Of a DNA stretch of 64,000 nt, positions 51,860-60,782 are shown one piece after another (position 1 is the first letter of the stretch; each line of letters begins with the position of its first letter). Source of the DNA: an uncultured Bacilli bacterium. Its GTDB lineage: Bacteria > Bacillota_I > Bacilli_A > RF39 > UBA660. Where the stretch lies: contig CAKOOM010000002.1 of NCBI GenBank assembly GCA_934098395.1, forward strand, positions 1-64,000, in the 5' to 3' direction. The notes beneath the pieces are model-generated. The model was not told the DNA's origin. It made no database searches and saw only the letters and a program-made list of their open reading frames with translations. The translations under genes and the position numbers were made by a program.

Positions 51860-53716
51860 ATGGCAAAGAAACAATTTAAATCTGAATCTAAAAAGATTTT
51901 GGATATGATGATTAATTCAATATATACGAATAATGAAATATTTTTGAGAGAACTTATTTCTAATGCAAGTGATGCTTTGGATAAATTATACTACCAATCA
52001 CTTACTGATAAGAAAATTAATGTATCAAAAGATGATTTGAATATATTTGTAGATATTGATAAAGAAAAGAGAATTATTACAATAACTGATAATGGTTGTG
52101 GTATGACAAAGGATGAATTAGAGGAGAATTTAGGTACTATTGCTAAGAGTGGATCTGAATTATTTAAAGAGAATAATGATGCGGATAAAGATAAAAGTAT
52201 TATTGGTCAGTTTGGTGTAGGATTTTATTCTTCATTTATGGTTGCTTCTTTAGTAGAAGTTAATAGTAAATCTATATCAAGTGATGTAGCTTATAAATGG
52301 AAGTCTGAGGGTGCTGATGGCTATACGATTACCGAAACTAATAAAGATAGTGTCGGTACAGAGATTAAGCTATATTTAAAGAGTAATACTGATGAGTGTA
52401 ATTATGATGAATTGTTGGATGAATATAAGATTATGAATATTATTAAAAAATATTCTGATTATATTAGATATCCGATTAAGATGGAAGTACAAGAAGGGGA
52501 TAAAAGAATTGTTAAAACTATTAATAGTATGATTCCTATATGGAAGAAATCTAAAAAGGATGTAACTGAAGAAGAATATAATGATTTTTATACGGATAAA
52601 TTTTATGATTATGAAAAACCACTTAGAGTTATATCTACTTCAGTTGAAGGATTAACTAGTTATAATGCACTTTTATTTATTCCAAGTCATGCACCTTATA
52701 ATTATTATACGAAAGAATATGAAAAGGGATTGCAGTTATATTCTAGAGGGGTAATGATAATGGATAAATGTAGTGATTTATTACCTGATTATTTTAGTTT
52801 TGTTAAGGGATTGGTTGATTCTTATGACATAGCTTTAAATATATCTAGAGAAACAATGCAGAAAAATCATCAAGTAGCTTTAATTGCTAAGAATATAGAG
52901 AATAAGATTAATAAAGAACTTACAGATATGCTTAAAAATGAAAGAGATAAATATCAAGAATTTTATAAAGCTTTTGGTATGCAATTAAAACATGGAATTT
53001 ATTCATCATATGGAATGAATAAAGATAAACTACAAGATTTATTGTTATTTTATAGTTCTAATGAAGATAAATATGTAACTTTATCTGAGTATGTAGAGCG
53101 TATGAAAAAAGATCAAAAAGATATATATTATGCTAGTAGTGAATCTATTAATAGTATTAAGATGTTGCCTCAAGTAGAAATGATCAAAGAAAAGGGATAT
53201 GAGGTATTATATTTAACTGAATATTTAGATGAGTTTGTTATTAAGACTATTGGTAGTTATAAGGAACATAATTTTATAAATGTTACTGATAAATCATTAG
53301 ATTTGGATACTGAAGAAGAAAAAGAACAAATTAAAAAAATTAATGAAGATTATAAAGATATGTTTGATATAATGAAAAAAGGAATACCTGATAATGTTAA
53401 AGAGATTAAGTTTACTAACAAGTTAAAAACTAGTCCGGTATGTTTATCTTCAATGGGTGATTTATCAATAGAGATGGAAAAAATTATTAATACGATGCCT
53501 AATCAAGATGAAAAAGTATCTGCAGAATTGGTATTAGAAATAAATGATAATCATGAAATAAGTAGAAAGATAAAAGAATTATATAATAATAAAGAGAATG
53601 ATGAACTAGAAAAATATGGTAAAATATTATATAACCAGGCAAGATTAATATCTGGTTTGTCTATAGAAAATCCAAAAGATTTAACAGATTTAATATGTGA
53701 TATGATATCTAAATAA
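51860..53716 (+). CDS. htpG: Chaperone protein HtpG (Hsp90)
   Basis: 618 residues, full length. GHKL ATPase domain with NELFLREL-type start (NNEIFLRELISNASDA), ITDNGCGMT, IGQFGVGFYS and GTEI motifs, middle domain with FPSHAPY-like IPSHAPYNYY and SREMT-like ISRETMQ, and C-terminal dimerisation domain. It folds stress-labile clients with ATP. SD AGTGATG precedes the ATG. The promoter carries a CIRCE-spaced inverted repeat, suggesting heat-shock control by HrcA. Confidence 0.95.
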   Translation: MAKKQFKSESKKILDMMINSIYTNNEIFLRELISNASDALDKLYYQSLTDKKINVSKDDLNIFVDIDKEKRIITITDNGCGMTKDELEENLGTIAKSGSELFKENNDADKDKSIIGQFGVGFYSSFMVASLVEVNSKSISSDVAYKWKSEGADGYTITETNKDSVGTEIKLYLKSNTDECNYDELLDEYKIMNIIKKYSDYIRYPIKMEVQEGDKRIVKTINSMIPIWKKSKKDVTEEEYNDFYTDKFYDYEKPLRVISTSVEGLTSYNALLFIPSHAPYNYYTKEYEKGLQLYSRGVMIMDKCSDLLPDYFSFVKGLVDSYDIALNISRETMQKNHQVALIAKNIENKINKELTDMLKNERDKYQEFYKAFGMQLKHGIYSSYGMNKDKLQDLLLFYSSNEDKYVTLSEYVERMKKDQKDIYYASSESINSIKMLPQVEMIKEKGYEVLYLTEYLDEFVIKTIGSYKEHNFINVTDKSLDLDTEEEKEQIKKINEDYKDMFDIMKKGIPDNVKEIKFTNKLKTSPVCLSSMGDLSIEMEKIINTMPNQDEKVSAELVLEINDNHEISRKIKELYNNKENDELEKYGKILYNQARLISGLSIENPKDLTDLICDMISK

Positions 53717-53762
53717 GACTGCTATTAGCAGTTTTATTTTGTTGTTTTTAGCAAACATATGA

Positions 53763-53791
53763 TTGACAGTTTGATAAATATATAATAAAAT
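53763..53791 (+). promoter_or_regulatory. Promoter of recX
   Basis: -35 TTGACA (53763-53768), 17-bp spacer, -10 TAAAAT (53786-53791). A short terminator hairpin ACTGC/GCAGT (53718-53732) with T-rich tail ends htpG just upstream. Confidence 0.75.
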
Positions 53792-53812
53792 AAATGTATA
53801 AGTAGGTGAAAC

Positions 53813-54427
53813 ATGAAGATATTAAGATATGTAAAAAAGGGAAATAATAATTATCAGATTGAGTTTGATAATGGTTTATGTGTTAAATTGAATGAGGATT
53901 TAATATTAAAATATAATTTGCTTTATAAAAAAGAAATGGATCAAGATGAAGTTAATAAATTAATTTTATTAAATAATAAGTATGATATATATAATAAGTG
54001 TGTTAAATATATTTGTGTTAGGTTACGTAGTATTAATGAAATGAAAGAATATATGCATAGACAGGGAATAGATGATGAGTATATGGAAGAAATTATTGGG
54101 AAACTTATTAAGAATGGGTTAGTAGATGATAGAAAGTTTGCATTAGCTTTTACAAAAGATAAGATGAAATTTAGTACTATGGGTCCTTATAAAATAGAAA
54201 TGGAGTTAAAAAAACATAAAATTGATGATAAGATAATATATGAGAGTATTCATAGTATAACGTATGAAGAAATAGTTGAAAAGATTAATAAGCAAATAAA
54301 TAAGTTAATTAAAAGTAATAGAGGAAAAAGCAATTTAAGAAATAGAATATATAATAATTTATTATCACTAGGTTATAGTAGTGATATGATAGTAGCTAAT
54401 ATATCTAAATATAATTTAACAGTATAA
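53813..54427 (+). CDS. recX: Regulatory protein RecX
   Basis: 204 residues, SD AGGTGAAA. Three tandem three-helix repeats typical of RecX: KCVKYICVRLRSINEMKEYMHRQGI, LVDDRKFALAFTKDKMKFSTMGPYKIEMELKKHKI and the C-terminal SNLRNRIYNNLLSLGYSSDMI. RecX binds RecA filaments and limits or tunes strand exchange. Here it is not next to recA. Followed closely by a lipoprotein gene. Confidence 0.9.
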   Translation: MKILRYVKKGNNNYQIEFDNGLCVKLNEDLILKYNLLYKKEMDQDEVNKLILLNNKYDIYNKCVKYICVRLRSINEMKEYMHRQGIDDEYMEEIIGKLIKNGLVDDRKFALAFTKDKMKFSTMGPYKIEMELKKHKIDDKIIYESIHSITYEEIVEKINKQINKLIKSNRGKSNLRNRIYNNLLSLGYSSDMIVANISKYNLTV

Positions 54428-54466
54428 TAAAAAAATATTGGTAAATATTATATTTAGGTGATAAGA

Positions 54467-54964
54467 GTGAAGAAAAAAATTGTTTTATTTGTTAGTTTAA
54501 TTTTTGTTTTAGTAGGTTGTGCTATTTCTAATACTCCAACTTCGAAAGTTGAAGATTTATTTAATAAATATCAAATGGTAGATGATGATATTAGTTTAGG
54601 AATAGATAATGCTATAGAAGAACAAAATTTATCAGATGATCATAAAACAAGATATCGTAAGTTATTGGAAAATCAATATAAAAATTTATCATATGAAATA
54701 AAAGATGAATTAATAGATGGAGATAATGCTACGGTATTAGTAGAAATAGAAGTAATTGATTATAAGAGAGCTATTGGAGATTTAACTTTTGATAGTACTA
54801 TTTATACAAAAGAAAGTTATGATGAAGAGAAACTTAATAGATTGGAAAAAGCAAATGACAAAATTAAATATACTTTAGAAATTAAATTAAGTAAAGATAA
54901 TGATGAATGGAAAGTAGATGCTCTTACTAATGATCAGATAAAGAAAATACAAGGAATGTTTTAA
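54467..54964 (+). CDS. Small lipoprotein of unknown function
   Basis: 165 residues from GTG 54467, with AGGTGAT upstream as in the exporter gene; an earlier GTG at 54458 overlaps that SD. Lys-rich N terminus, hydrophobic core and lipobox LVGC. The mature part is acidic and helical then beta-rich (ATVLVEIEVIDYKRA ... YTLEIKLSKDNDEWKVDAL), resembling DUF4878/NTF2-like lipoproteins. 40 nt after recX; may share its transcript. Confidence 0.7.
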   Translation: MKKKIVLFVSLIFVLVGCAISNTPTSKVEDLFNKYQMVDDDISLGIDNAIEEQNLSDDHKTRYRKLLENQYKNLSYEIKDELIDGDNATVLVEIEVIDYKRAIGDLTFDSTIYTKESYDEEKLNRLEKANDKIKYTLEIKLSKDNDEWKVDALTNDQIKKIQGMF

Positions 54965-54993
54965 AAATGTGACAAATGTTACATTTTTTATTT
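54963..54993 (+). terminator. Terminator of the lipoprotein gene
   Basis: AAAATGT / ACATTTT stem across the stop codon, with T-run. Confidence 0.75.
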
Positions 54994-55036
54994 TTTATAT
55001 ATAAATTATTTGTTATAATTATTCTAGGTGGTAGAT

Positions 55037-56491
55037 ATGGATAATGTAAAAAGAATAGAAGAATTATTAAATATGTATCTTAAACAAAATAAAGATATAA
55101 GAGATAAGTATCAAAATAATTTAGTTAATTTACAATTATATGAAGAATTATTTAGTTATTTAGAACTTAGTTATGAAGAGATTAAAGAGAATAATTTGTT
55201 TATTTCAATACTTTTTAATACAATATATGGCAATAATATTTATGGTGATAGGTTTTACAGTTTATTACTTAAAGCTATGGTTAGTAAAGAAGGTAGAACA
55301 GAATTAAAAAACTTTATTAATATGATAAAAAAAGATTATGATAATTTAATGATGGAAAATAATGGTTTAGTTCAACAAATAGAGAGAAATAAAAATGTAG
55401 TATCATCTGCAAATAGAGTTAAACTTTGTTTTAAGTATGGAAATATAATTAGTGGTGATCTTCCTGATATTAGTAATGTTAAGAGAATTATTAGTTTGTT
55501 TCAGTTATCTGGAGTTATTTCTAATAAGGAAGAATTGCTTTTAATAAACGAAATAGAATTATATAATAAACGAATTAGTTTAGATAAATTAAAAGATAAT
55601 GATAGGGAATATACGATTGATTTGTATGAAAGAATTCCTAATATACTTAATGCAGGATTTCAAGAGCATGATAAGATTAGTGTTAGCGAAAACAAGAAAA
55701 ATACTTTAGATAGATTTGCTAATGAGATAGAGAAATATTTATTATATTTAAATACTGATGAGATTATTCCTGTTATAGAGGAATATAAAAGATATAATAT
55801 AGATAATAATGAATATAATTATTTAATTGTTAGAGTGCTAGATGATTATTTAAATGATTTACTGACTTATTATGAATATTTAATGGATAAGGATGTATAT
55901 ACGAAGCGTCAGGAGAGAATTGAAGTAGTTAAGAATTATTACCAAGTACTTGATAAATACTTGTATTTAAGAAATTATTATGAAAAGATTAATGAAATAG
56001 ATCTGGTTTTAGTAGATAACGATAATAATGATGAATTATATTGTGATGATAGTAACGATAAACAATTGATATTTACCCATAGTAATGTGAATATTAGTAA
56101 GAGCAGAATTATTAGTGATATGGGTTCTGTTCCTCATGAATACTACGAAAGAGTATATGAATTGATTAATGGCTTTAAGAAGAATACTTTGAGGAGAAAA
56201 GAAGTTGCTTCGTTTACTTCAGTAGATAGGAGTATGGCTAGTTTCTTTGAATTAAGAGATGATCAAATAAGAATAATAGTTAAACATATGGATAGTGATA
56301 TATATTGTATTATGGGAGTATTTGTTAAGAAGAGTGATAATTTAAGAAGTGCTTATAAGAGTATGGTATCAAGAGAATTACCTAACATTAGCACTGATGA
56401 TAAGAAACAGATGTATATAGAGCTTGGTAAGAAGGATATGGAAGAGTTAGAACAATTTGTTTCTAATAATAAGAGAAAAGGTACAAGATAG
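55037..56491 (+). CDS. Unknown 484-aa cytoplasmic protein
   Basis: ATG 55037 follows AGGTGG; a GTG at 55028 overlaps it. Charged, mostly helical protein with two long helical regions (about 1-120, 180-330) and a C-terminal globular part (about 360-484) containing HEYYERVYELINGF and RIIVKHMDSDIYCIMGVFVKKSD, reminiscent of a small nuclease or toxin fold but without a clear catalytic motif. Located before the spoIIIAH-like gene. Lineage-specific by appearance. Confidence 0.65.
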   Translation: MDNVKRIEELLNMYLKQNKDIRDKYQNNLVNLQLYEELFSYLELSYEEIKENNLFISILFNTIYGNNIYGDRFYSLLLKAMVSKEGRTELKNFINMIKKDYDNLMMENNGLVQQIERNKNVVSSANRVKLCFKYGNIISGDLPDISNVKRIISLFQLSGVISNKEELLLINEIELYNKRISLDKLKDNDREYTIDLYERIPNILNAGFQEHDKISVSENKKNTLDRFANEIEKYLLYLNTDEIIPVIEEYKRYNIDNNEYNYLIVRVLDDYLNDLLTYYEYLMDKDVYTKRQERIEVVKNYYQVLDKYLYLRNYYEKINEIDLVLVDNDNNDELYCDDSNDKQLIFTHSNVNISKSRIISDMGSVPHEYYERVYELINGFKKNTLRRKEVASFTSVDRSMASFFELRDDQIRIIVKHMDSDIYCIMGVFVKKSDNLRSAYKSMVSRELPNISTDDKKQMYIELGKKDMEELEQFVSNNKRKGTR

Positions 56492-56492
56492 G

Positions 56493-56517
56493 GAATATTT
56501 GGAATATTCTCTTTTTA
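56493..56517 (+). terminator. Terminator before spoIIIAH
   Basis: GAATATT-TGG-AATATTC followed by a T-rich tail. Confidence 0.75.
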
Positions 56518-56549
56518 TTTTAATATAATTTTAATGAAAAGAGGAGATT

Positions 56550-57038
56550 ATGATAAAGAAAAAGAATTTATGGTTTTTGACATTGTTTAGTTTAGTATTA
56601 GTACTTAGTGTATATTATGTTACAATGCCTAACGAGCTATTGGTAGCTAACAATAGTAGTAATACAGTTAAGGAAGAAAAAGTTGATATTGAAGAGGCAA
56701 ATATTATTGAAACTCTTAAGAGTGAAGATAATAATAATACATTAGAGGAAATTAATAAATTAAAGACGACGATTGCTGATAGTAAGACATCTACGGAGGA
56801 TAGGAATAAGGCTTTTGATGAATTAAAATTATTAAATCAAATAAGTAGTAAAGAAGAATTATTGGAAGAAAAAATTAAGAATACTCATAATTTAGATTCT
56901 TTTATCAAGATAGATGGAGATCAGGTAAGAATTGTAATTGATAGTGATGAACATTCGAATACATTAGCTAATAAAATAATGAGAACGGTACAAGATAATT
57001 TTGATACGAAACAATATATTTCAGTACAATTTAAATAA
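56550..57038 (+). CDS. spoIIIAH: Stage III sporulation protein AH (SpoIIIAH)-like
   Basis: 162 residues, SD AGAGGAG. One membrane segment (about 8-26), a helical linker rich in Glu/Asp/Asn, and a C-terminal ring-building domain (about 95-162) ending in VIVDS-type IVIDSDEHSNTLANKIMRTVQDNF. This is the layout of SpoIIIAH, the mother-cell half of the Q-AH channel between mother cell and forespore. It is separated from the other spoIIIA genes, none of which are in the window. Confidence 0.8.
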   Translation: MIKKKNLWFLTLFSLVLVLSVYYVTMPNELLVANNSSNTVKEEKVDIEEANIIETLKSEDNNNTLEEINKLKTTIADSKTSTEDRNKAFDELKLLNQISSKEELLEEKIKNTHNLDSFIKIDGDQVRIVIDSDEHSNTLANKIMRTVQDNFDTKQYISVQFK

Positions 57039-57056
57039 AGTGTGCTAAATACTCTC

Positions 57057-57083
57057 ACTTAATTTATATTTCAACATAAAATA
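57057..57083 (+). promoter_or_regulatory. Possible sigma-K promoter of gerE
   Basis: -10 CATAAAATA (57075-57083) fits CATANNNTA; an AC dinucleotide lies 16 nt upstream (57057-57058) as the minimal -35. In Bacillus gerE is a sigma-K gene. No sigma-A promoter was found in the gap. Confidence 0.4.
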
Positions 57084-57125
57084 TTATGAATAATATAAAA
57101 CCACCCAGATGGGAAGTGAGGGGTT

Positions 57126-57332
57126 ATGAATAAATATATATTAACAAATAGAGAAAAAGAAGTTTTTACACTACTTGTTACAAATAAGACTACAAAGGAA
57201 ATAGCTGATATTTTAGGAATAAGTGAGAAAACAGTTAGGAATCATATATCTAATACGATGCAGAAACTTGGTGTAAAAGGTAGAGCACAGGCTGTTGTAG
57301 AACTCTTGAAGATGAAAATAATTAGTATATAG
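57126..57332 (+). CDS. gerE: Sporulation transcription factor GerE
   Basis: 68 residues, LuxR-type HTH alone, the size and pattern of GerE: LTNREKEVFTLLV, TTKEIADILGISEKTVRNHI, MQKLGVKGRAQAVVELLKM. GerE is the last mother-cell regulator, acting with sigma-K on coat genes such as those elsewhere here. SD GTGAGGGG. Between spoIIIAH-like and gerM-like genes, forming a sporulation cluster. Confidence 0.93.
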   Translation: MNKYILTNREKEVFTLLVTNKTTKEIADILGISEKTVRNHISNTMQKLGVKGRAQAVVELLKMKIISI

Positions 57333-57351
57333 CCACAACTGTGGCTTTTTC
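57331..57351 (+). terminator. Terminator of gerE
   Basis: AGCCACA / TGTGGCT with a 2-nt spacer, T-run; it overlaps the gerE stop. Confidence 0.85.
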
Positions 57352-57394
57352 TCATATAATTAAAAAATAAACATATGATAAATTAGGTGATGTC

Positions 57395-58351
57395 ATGTTA
57401 AGAAAAATGATGTATCGAAAAATAGTAGTAGTTTCATCTATTTTGATAGTTATGTTAATGTTGTATTTAATTCCTGCGAATAATGATAAGGTTAAGGTTA
57501 CTGAAAAACTGGAATATGTTTATCCGAATGATATGGAAGTAGTATATTTACTTGATGATTATAATAATTTGTCACGAGTTAATATGAGTGTGTTTGGTGA
57601 CTGTACATTAGATAAAGCTAAAAATTTATTAGATATTTTATCGGTAGCTGGTAAGCGACAAGATATAATTCCTAATGGATTTAGACCATTGATACCAAAT
57701 GGATGTAAGGTATTAAATGTTTCATTAAATGAAGGGATATTGACAATTGATTTTTCTAAGGAATTTTATAATATAGATAAAGATATGGAAGAGAAGTTAA
57801 TTGAAACATTAGCTTATACTTTAACTAGTATAGACGGTATTGATAAGGTCAAAATAAAAGTAGGGTCACAAAATTTGTTAGAGCTTCCAAATAGTAAAAA
57901 AAAGTTACCGGAGTATTTGGATAAAAGTTATGGAATTAATAAGGAATATGAATTAACAAGCTTATCAGATGTTGATAGTTATACGGTATATTATGTACTT
58001 AATTATAATGATGATGTTTATTATACACCAGTTACGAAATACATTAATAATTCTAATCAAGATAAAGTAAAGGTAATAATAGATGAATTGGCTACTTCAA
58101 TTACATATCAAAGTAATTTGATGAGTTATTTAGATAGTAATGTTAAATTACTTGATTATGAAATAGGAGAAGATAGTGTTAAACTTAATTTTAATGAAAT
58201 GATTTTATCGGATATTACTAATAATGTTATTTTAGAAGAAGTTATGTATACGATAGGTTTATCTATATGTGATGAGCTTTCAGTAGATAAGGTTATATTT
58301 GAAGTTGGCAATAAAGAAATTTCTACTTTTTCTTTAAAAACACTTGATTAA
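57395..58351 (+). CDS. gerM: GerM-like sporulation/germination protein with two GerMN domains
   Basis: 318 residues, SD AGGTGATG. N-terminal membrane segment (about 10-26), then two GerMN-type domains (about 45-165 and 185-312). Each repeats the pattern of a basic turn, LxxL and a GxxIxxDFSKEF or LNFNEM strand (ILTIDFSKEFY; SVKLNFNEMI). GerM helps peptidoglycan remodelling and anchors SpoIIIAG-type complexes during engulfment. Near gerE as part of the sporulation cluster. The next promoter overlaps its stop. Confidence 0.85.
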   Translation: MLRKMMYRKIVVVSSILIVMLMLYLIPANNDKVKVTEKLEYVYPNDMEVVYLLDDYNNLSRVNMSVFGDCTLDKAKNLLDILSVAGKRQDIIPNGFRPLIPNGCKVLNVSLNEGILTIDFSKEFYNIDKDMEEKLIETLAYTLTSIDGIDKVKIKVGSQNLLELPNSKKKLPEYLDKSYGINKEYELTSLSDVDSYTVYYVLNYNDDVYYTPVTKYINNSNQDKVKVIIDELATSITYQSNLMSYLDSNVKLLDYEIGEDSVKLNFNEMILSDITNNVILEEVMYTIGLSICDELSVDKVIFEVGNKEISTFSLKTLD

Positions 58352-58399
58352 TATTAAAAAATGTTATATAATTAGTTAGCAATCTGAATTATTGCTAAC
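58344..58399 (+). promoter_or_regulatory. Promoter and leader hairpin of tRNA-Arg
   Basis: -35 TTGATT (58344-58349), 17-bp spacer, -10 TATAAT (58367-58372). The leader then folds as GTTAGCAAT (58375-58383) / ATTGCTAAC (58391-58399), 9 bp, one base before the mature tRNA. Confidence 0.75.
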
Positions 58400-58400
58400 T

Positions 58401-58477
58401 GTCCTCATAGCTCAGCTGGATAGAGCACACGCCTTCTAAGCGTGCGGTCGAAGGTTCGAATCCTTCTGGGGACGCCA
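58401..58477 (+). tRNA. tRNA-Arg(TCT)
   Basis: 77 nt with encoded CCA. Acceptor GTCCTCA / TGGGGAC, D loop AGCTCAGCTGGATAGAGC, anticodon stem CACGC/GCGTG with loop CTTCTAA (anticodon TCT), T arm GAAGG-TTCGAAT-CCTTC. It decodes AGA/AGG, the favoured arginine codons here. Stands alone between a clear promoter and terminator. Confidence 0.95.
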
Positions 58478-58489
58478 CTTATTGAAAAT

Positions 58490-58513
58490 AACCACCTTTA
58501 TAGGTGGTTTTTT
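58490..58513 (+). terminator. Terminator of tRNA-Arg
   Basis: AACCACCT (58490-58497) / AGGTGGTT (58502-58509) and T6. Confidence 0.88.
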
Positions 58514-58560
58514 AGTATCTTTTTTTATATTATAGATAATAATAATGATAGGTGAATAAT

Positions 58561-59040
58561 ATGAAAAAGAGTTTTATTGTTGTAGTGGTTATACTATTGA
58601 TATTGACATATACAATAGCTTCAACATATGCAGTTATTATTGATATAACTGATACTGATGGAGAGAGTGAAATTGTTAATGTTATAAAAATTCGTGATTT
58701 ATTTACACGTGAAGATGGTAGTTATAATAAGGAATATTATAATGTAGTAAGAGAACTTGATATAACTGAAGAAGAGGCTAATTTACTTATGGATTCGGAA
58801 GCATTAAATGATAGGTTAGCTGTGGTACTTAGATCGATTGTAGACTATAAATATCATAAAAAAGATACGGCTAAATTAGATAATGATGAGTTATATAATA
58901 TGATTATTGAAGGAGTATATTTAACACCAAATATTAGTGATACACTTAGAGATAAAATTAAGGACAAGGCCCTTATTTATAGAGAGGATATTCGTGATTT
59001 TGTTTATGATATAGATGTAAGGGTGGTGGATAGTGTATGA
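58561..59040 (+). CDS. Unknown exported or membrane-anchored 159-aa protein
   Basis: ATG 58561 follows TAGGTG; an in-frame GTG at 58552 overlaps that SD. Signal-type N terminus (about 5-24, IVVVVILLILTYTIASTYA), then an acidic helical domain with repeated Asp/Glu motifs. Overlaps the next gene by 4 nt (ATGA), so they are co-translated. No family recognised; in operon with a small membrane protein beside the tRNA. Confidence 0.65.
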   Translation: MKKSFIVVVVILLILTYTIASTYAVIIDITDTDGESEIVNVIKIRDLFTREDGSYNKEYYNVVRELDITEEEANLLMDSEALNDRLAVVLRSIVDYKYHKKDTAKLDNDELYNMIIEGVYLTPNISDTLRDKIKDKALIYREDIRDFVYDIDVRVVDSV

Positions 59041-59345
59041 AATATGTAATAATTATTACTTTTATCTTATTATTTATAATATTTTTAATGGATAAAAGTG
59101 CCGATAGAATGCTTATGGTTATAGGAATAGTTGGTATAATAACAGGAGTATTTAATATATTGATTGGATTAATAGCTAAGTATTTATTAGTTAATAATAT
59201 TAAGGAAATTAATATATTGGGTGTTAGTAATTATATAATGGATAGATTTATGAGAAATGGATTTAGATTTATGATTGTGGGGATACTTAGTTTAATTATT
59301 TTAGAAGTATTAAAAAAAGTTTATACGAAAAAAATAGCTAGTTGA
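59037..59345 (+). CDS. Small three-span membrane protein
   Basis: 102 residues, start overlapping the previous stop as ATGA. Membrane segments at about 3-16, 22-44 and 75-93; basic C terminus (KVYTKKIAS). Its stop lies inside the 26-bp repeat/terminator hairpin at 59330-59355. No family recognised. Confidence 0.65.
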   Translation: MKYVIIITFILLFIIFLMDKSADRMLMVIGIVGIITGVFNILIGLIAKYLLVNNIKEINILGVSNYIMDRFMRNGFRFMIVGILSLIILEVLKKVYTKKIAS

Positions 59346-59355
59346 TAGCTATTTT
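59330..59355. repeat. Bidirectional terminator and left copy of an exact 26-bp repeat
   Basis: Stem ATAGCTA-GTTGA-TAGCTAT flanked by A-run and T-run. Repeated exactly at 60819-60844. It contains the stops of two convergent genes (59345 plus strand, 59349 minus strand). Confidence 0.92.
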
Positions 59356-59948
59356 GTTTTGACTTTTAATTTAACATTTTCTTTGTAATAATTTTTAAAC
59401 TCAGAGATGTTTTTAAGTATTTCTAGATAATTGTTATCGTATAGAGTTTTAAATATTGCAATAGCTCTAGCTTGGGTATTTATAGATTTGTTCGGATTAA
59501 AAAATAAGTCTGTAAACAAATAATAATTTTTAATTAATTCATGGTATTCTTGATTTTGATATAGAGCTACCATATACAGATAATCATAATACATTCCATA
59601 GGGATTGTTTTCAAATTCAGTACTATGAAATTTGAATTTAACTATATGATTATCAACATATACTTTAGATGCTTGGTAGATACTTTCTACGGAGTGTTTG
59701 CTGTTATCGGTTAGAGTAAGCATCAGATTAAGTGCACTTAATTTTCTTCCGATATCTTTATCAGATATGGTAGATACTTCTAACCATTTTGCTATATCAT
59801 ATTGTTTTTCGATTTCTTTTTTTAGTGATTCTCTTCTTCTTTCTTTATTTTTATAACTATACCCTGGTACCCATTCGAAGTTTATATTTTCTTCATGATA
59901 GGGATTAAGTATGTTTCCAGTAGATAAATATATAGGTCTATTAGTCAT
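59349..59948 (-). CDS. NADAR-like protein, probable antitoxin to the DarT-like gene
   Basis: 199 residues from ATG 59948 (SD AAAGGTGG, which overlaps the end of the DarT-like gene). FEWVPGYSYKN near residue 23, KLSALNLMLTL and HSVESIYQASKVY, then LFTDLFFNPNKSINTQARAIAIF. The SVE-x3-Q-x2-K pattern is that of NADAR proteins (N-glycosidase-like, DUF1768 related), which reverse guanosine ADP-ribosylation in DarT1-NADAR systems. The order (toxin first, 4-nt gap) fits a TA operon. Assignment is by motif memory and context. Confidence 0.65.
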   Translation of the reverse strand: MTNRPIYLSTGNILNPYHEENINFEWVPGYSYKNKERRRESLKKEIEKQYDIAKWLEVSTISDKDIGRKLSALNLMLTLTDNSKHSVESIYQASKVYVDNHIVKFKFHSTEFENNPYGMYYDYLYMVALYQNQEYHELIKNYYLFTDLFFNPNKSINTQARAIAIFKTLYDNNYLEILKNISEFKNYYKENVKLKVKTK

Positions 59949-59952
59949 AATG

Positions 59953-60762
59953 TTACCACCTTTTGTAATCACTACGATAACTAAATAAATGTGAGTTAGG
60001 ATTATAGTCTATACCAGCAGTACGGGTTAATGATTTAACTTTAGAAATATTTTTCCTTGTTTCAACAGAATTAAAATACATATTGGGAATTCTATTATTA
60101 ATTAGAATTTCTGCTTGGGGATCAGTAGGATAACTTTTAGGAATATTTGGATCTCTGCCTTCGTCATAAAACATATCTAAAAGATTGTTATTACTTGTAG
60201 GACTATAATCAAAGGAATATATTCCGCTTGCAGCATTAGTTTTATAAAATTCAGAATCTAATTTATGAATTATTAAATTAGGATCTATTGTTATAACTGC
60301 CCAATCAATATCAGTATTTTCCATTCTTTTAGAATAAAACATTTTGTAGTTTGGAAAACTAATACTAGTGGAAATCATGTTTAATTTATCATCTAATCTA
60401 AATAGATCAGATGGTGAATAAGCAATGGAACTATCATTTAGTCTGTTAACTGAAAGAATTCCGTTTTCAAAAATACTTTCTAGGTTTTCAACTTTAGTAA
60501 AATGAACTATTTTTTCGACATTTCTTTCTTTAAGAATTTCACTTCTTTCTTTACGTATTAAAAGCTTGTTGTATAAAGATAGTAATTCTTCATATGTTAA
60601 GTCAATATAATTTAGATATTTATTATTATTTTTATCTTTTAGGCATACTCGATAATAGTTATTGGGCATCTTTATTACATTATCAATAATGGCATATGGT
60701 ATGTAGTCAGAAATATAATAATAATATCCAATTAAATCTCGATAATTTATATTTTCAATCAA
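59953..60762 (-). CDS. DarT-like DNA ADP-ribosyltransferase toxin
   Basis: 269 residues. The core (about 92-230) shows the DarT/DUF4433 order: IVHFTKVENLESIFENGIL, a substrate loop region (YSPSDLFRLDD, STSISFPNYKMFYSKR), then WAVITIDP and TDPQAEILINNRIP with the catalytic Glu context. It would transfer ADP-ribose from NAD to DNA bases. An N-terminal domain (about 1-85) is extra. Start: TTG 60762 has GGTGAT just upstream; GTG codons at 60771 and 60774 are alternatives. Own promoter; antitoxin-like gene follows. Confidence 0.72.
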   Translation of the reverse strand: MIENINYRDLIGYYYYISDYIPYAIIDNVIKMPNNYYRVCLKDKNNNKYLNYIDLTYEELLSLYNKLLIRKERSEILKERNVEKIVHFTKVENLESIFENGILSVNRLNDSSIAYSPSDLFRLDDKLNMISTSISFPNYKMFYSKRMENTDIDWAVITIDPNLIIHKLDSEFYKTNAASGIYSFDYSPTSNNNLLDMFYDEGRDPNIPKSYPTDPQAEILINNRIPNMYFNSVETRKNISKVKSLTRTAGIDYNPNSHLFSYRSDYKRW

Positions 60763-60782
60763 ATTTATCACCACGGTTTAGT

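Noticed and set aside
9877..59370. Similar ends (TATTTTGTTTTGACTTT region) of the minus-strand genes at 9881 and 59349, both ending KVKTK
   Set aside because: A short AT-rich match in unrelated proteins; too little to claim a shared origin.
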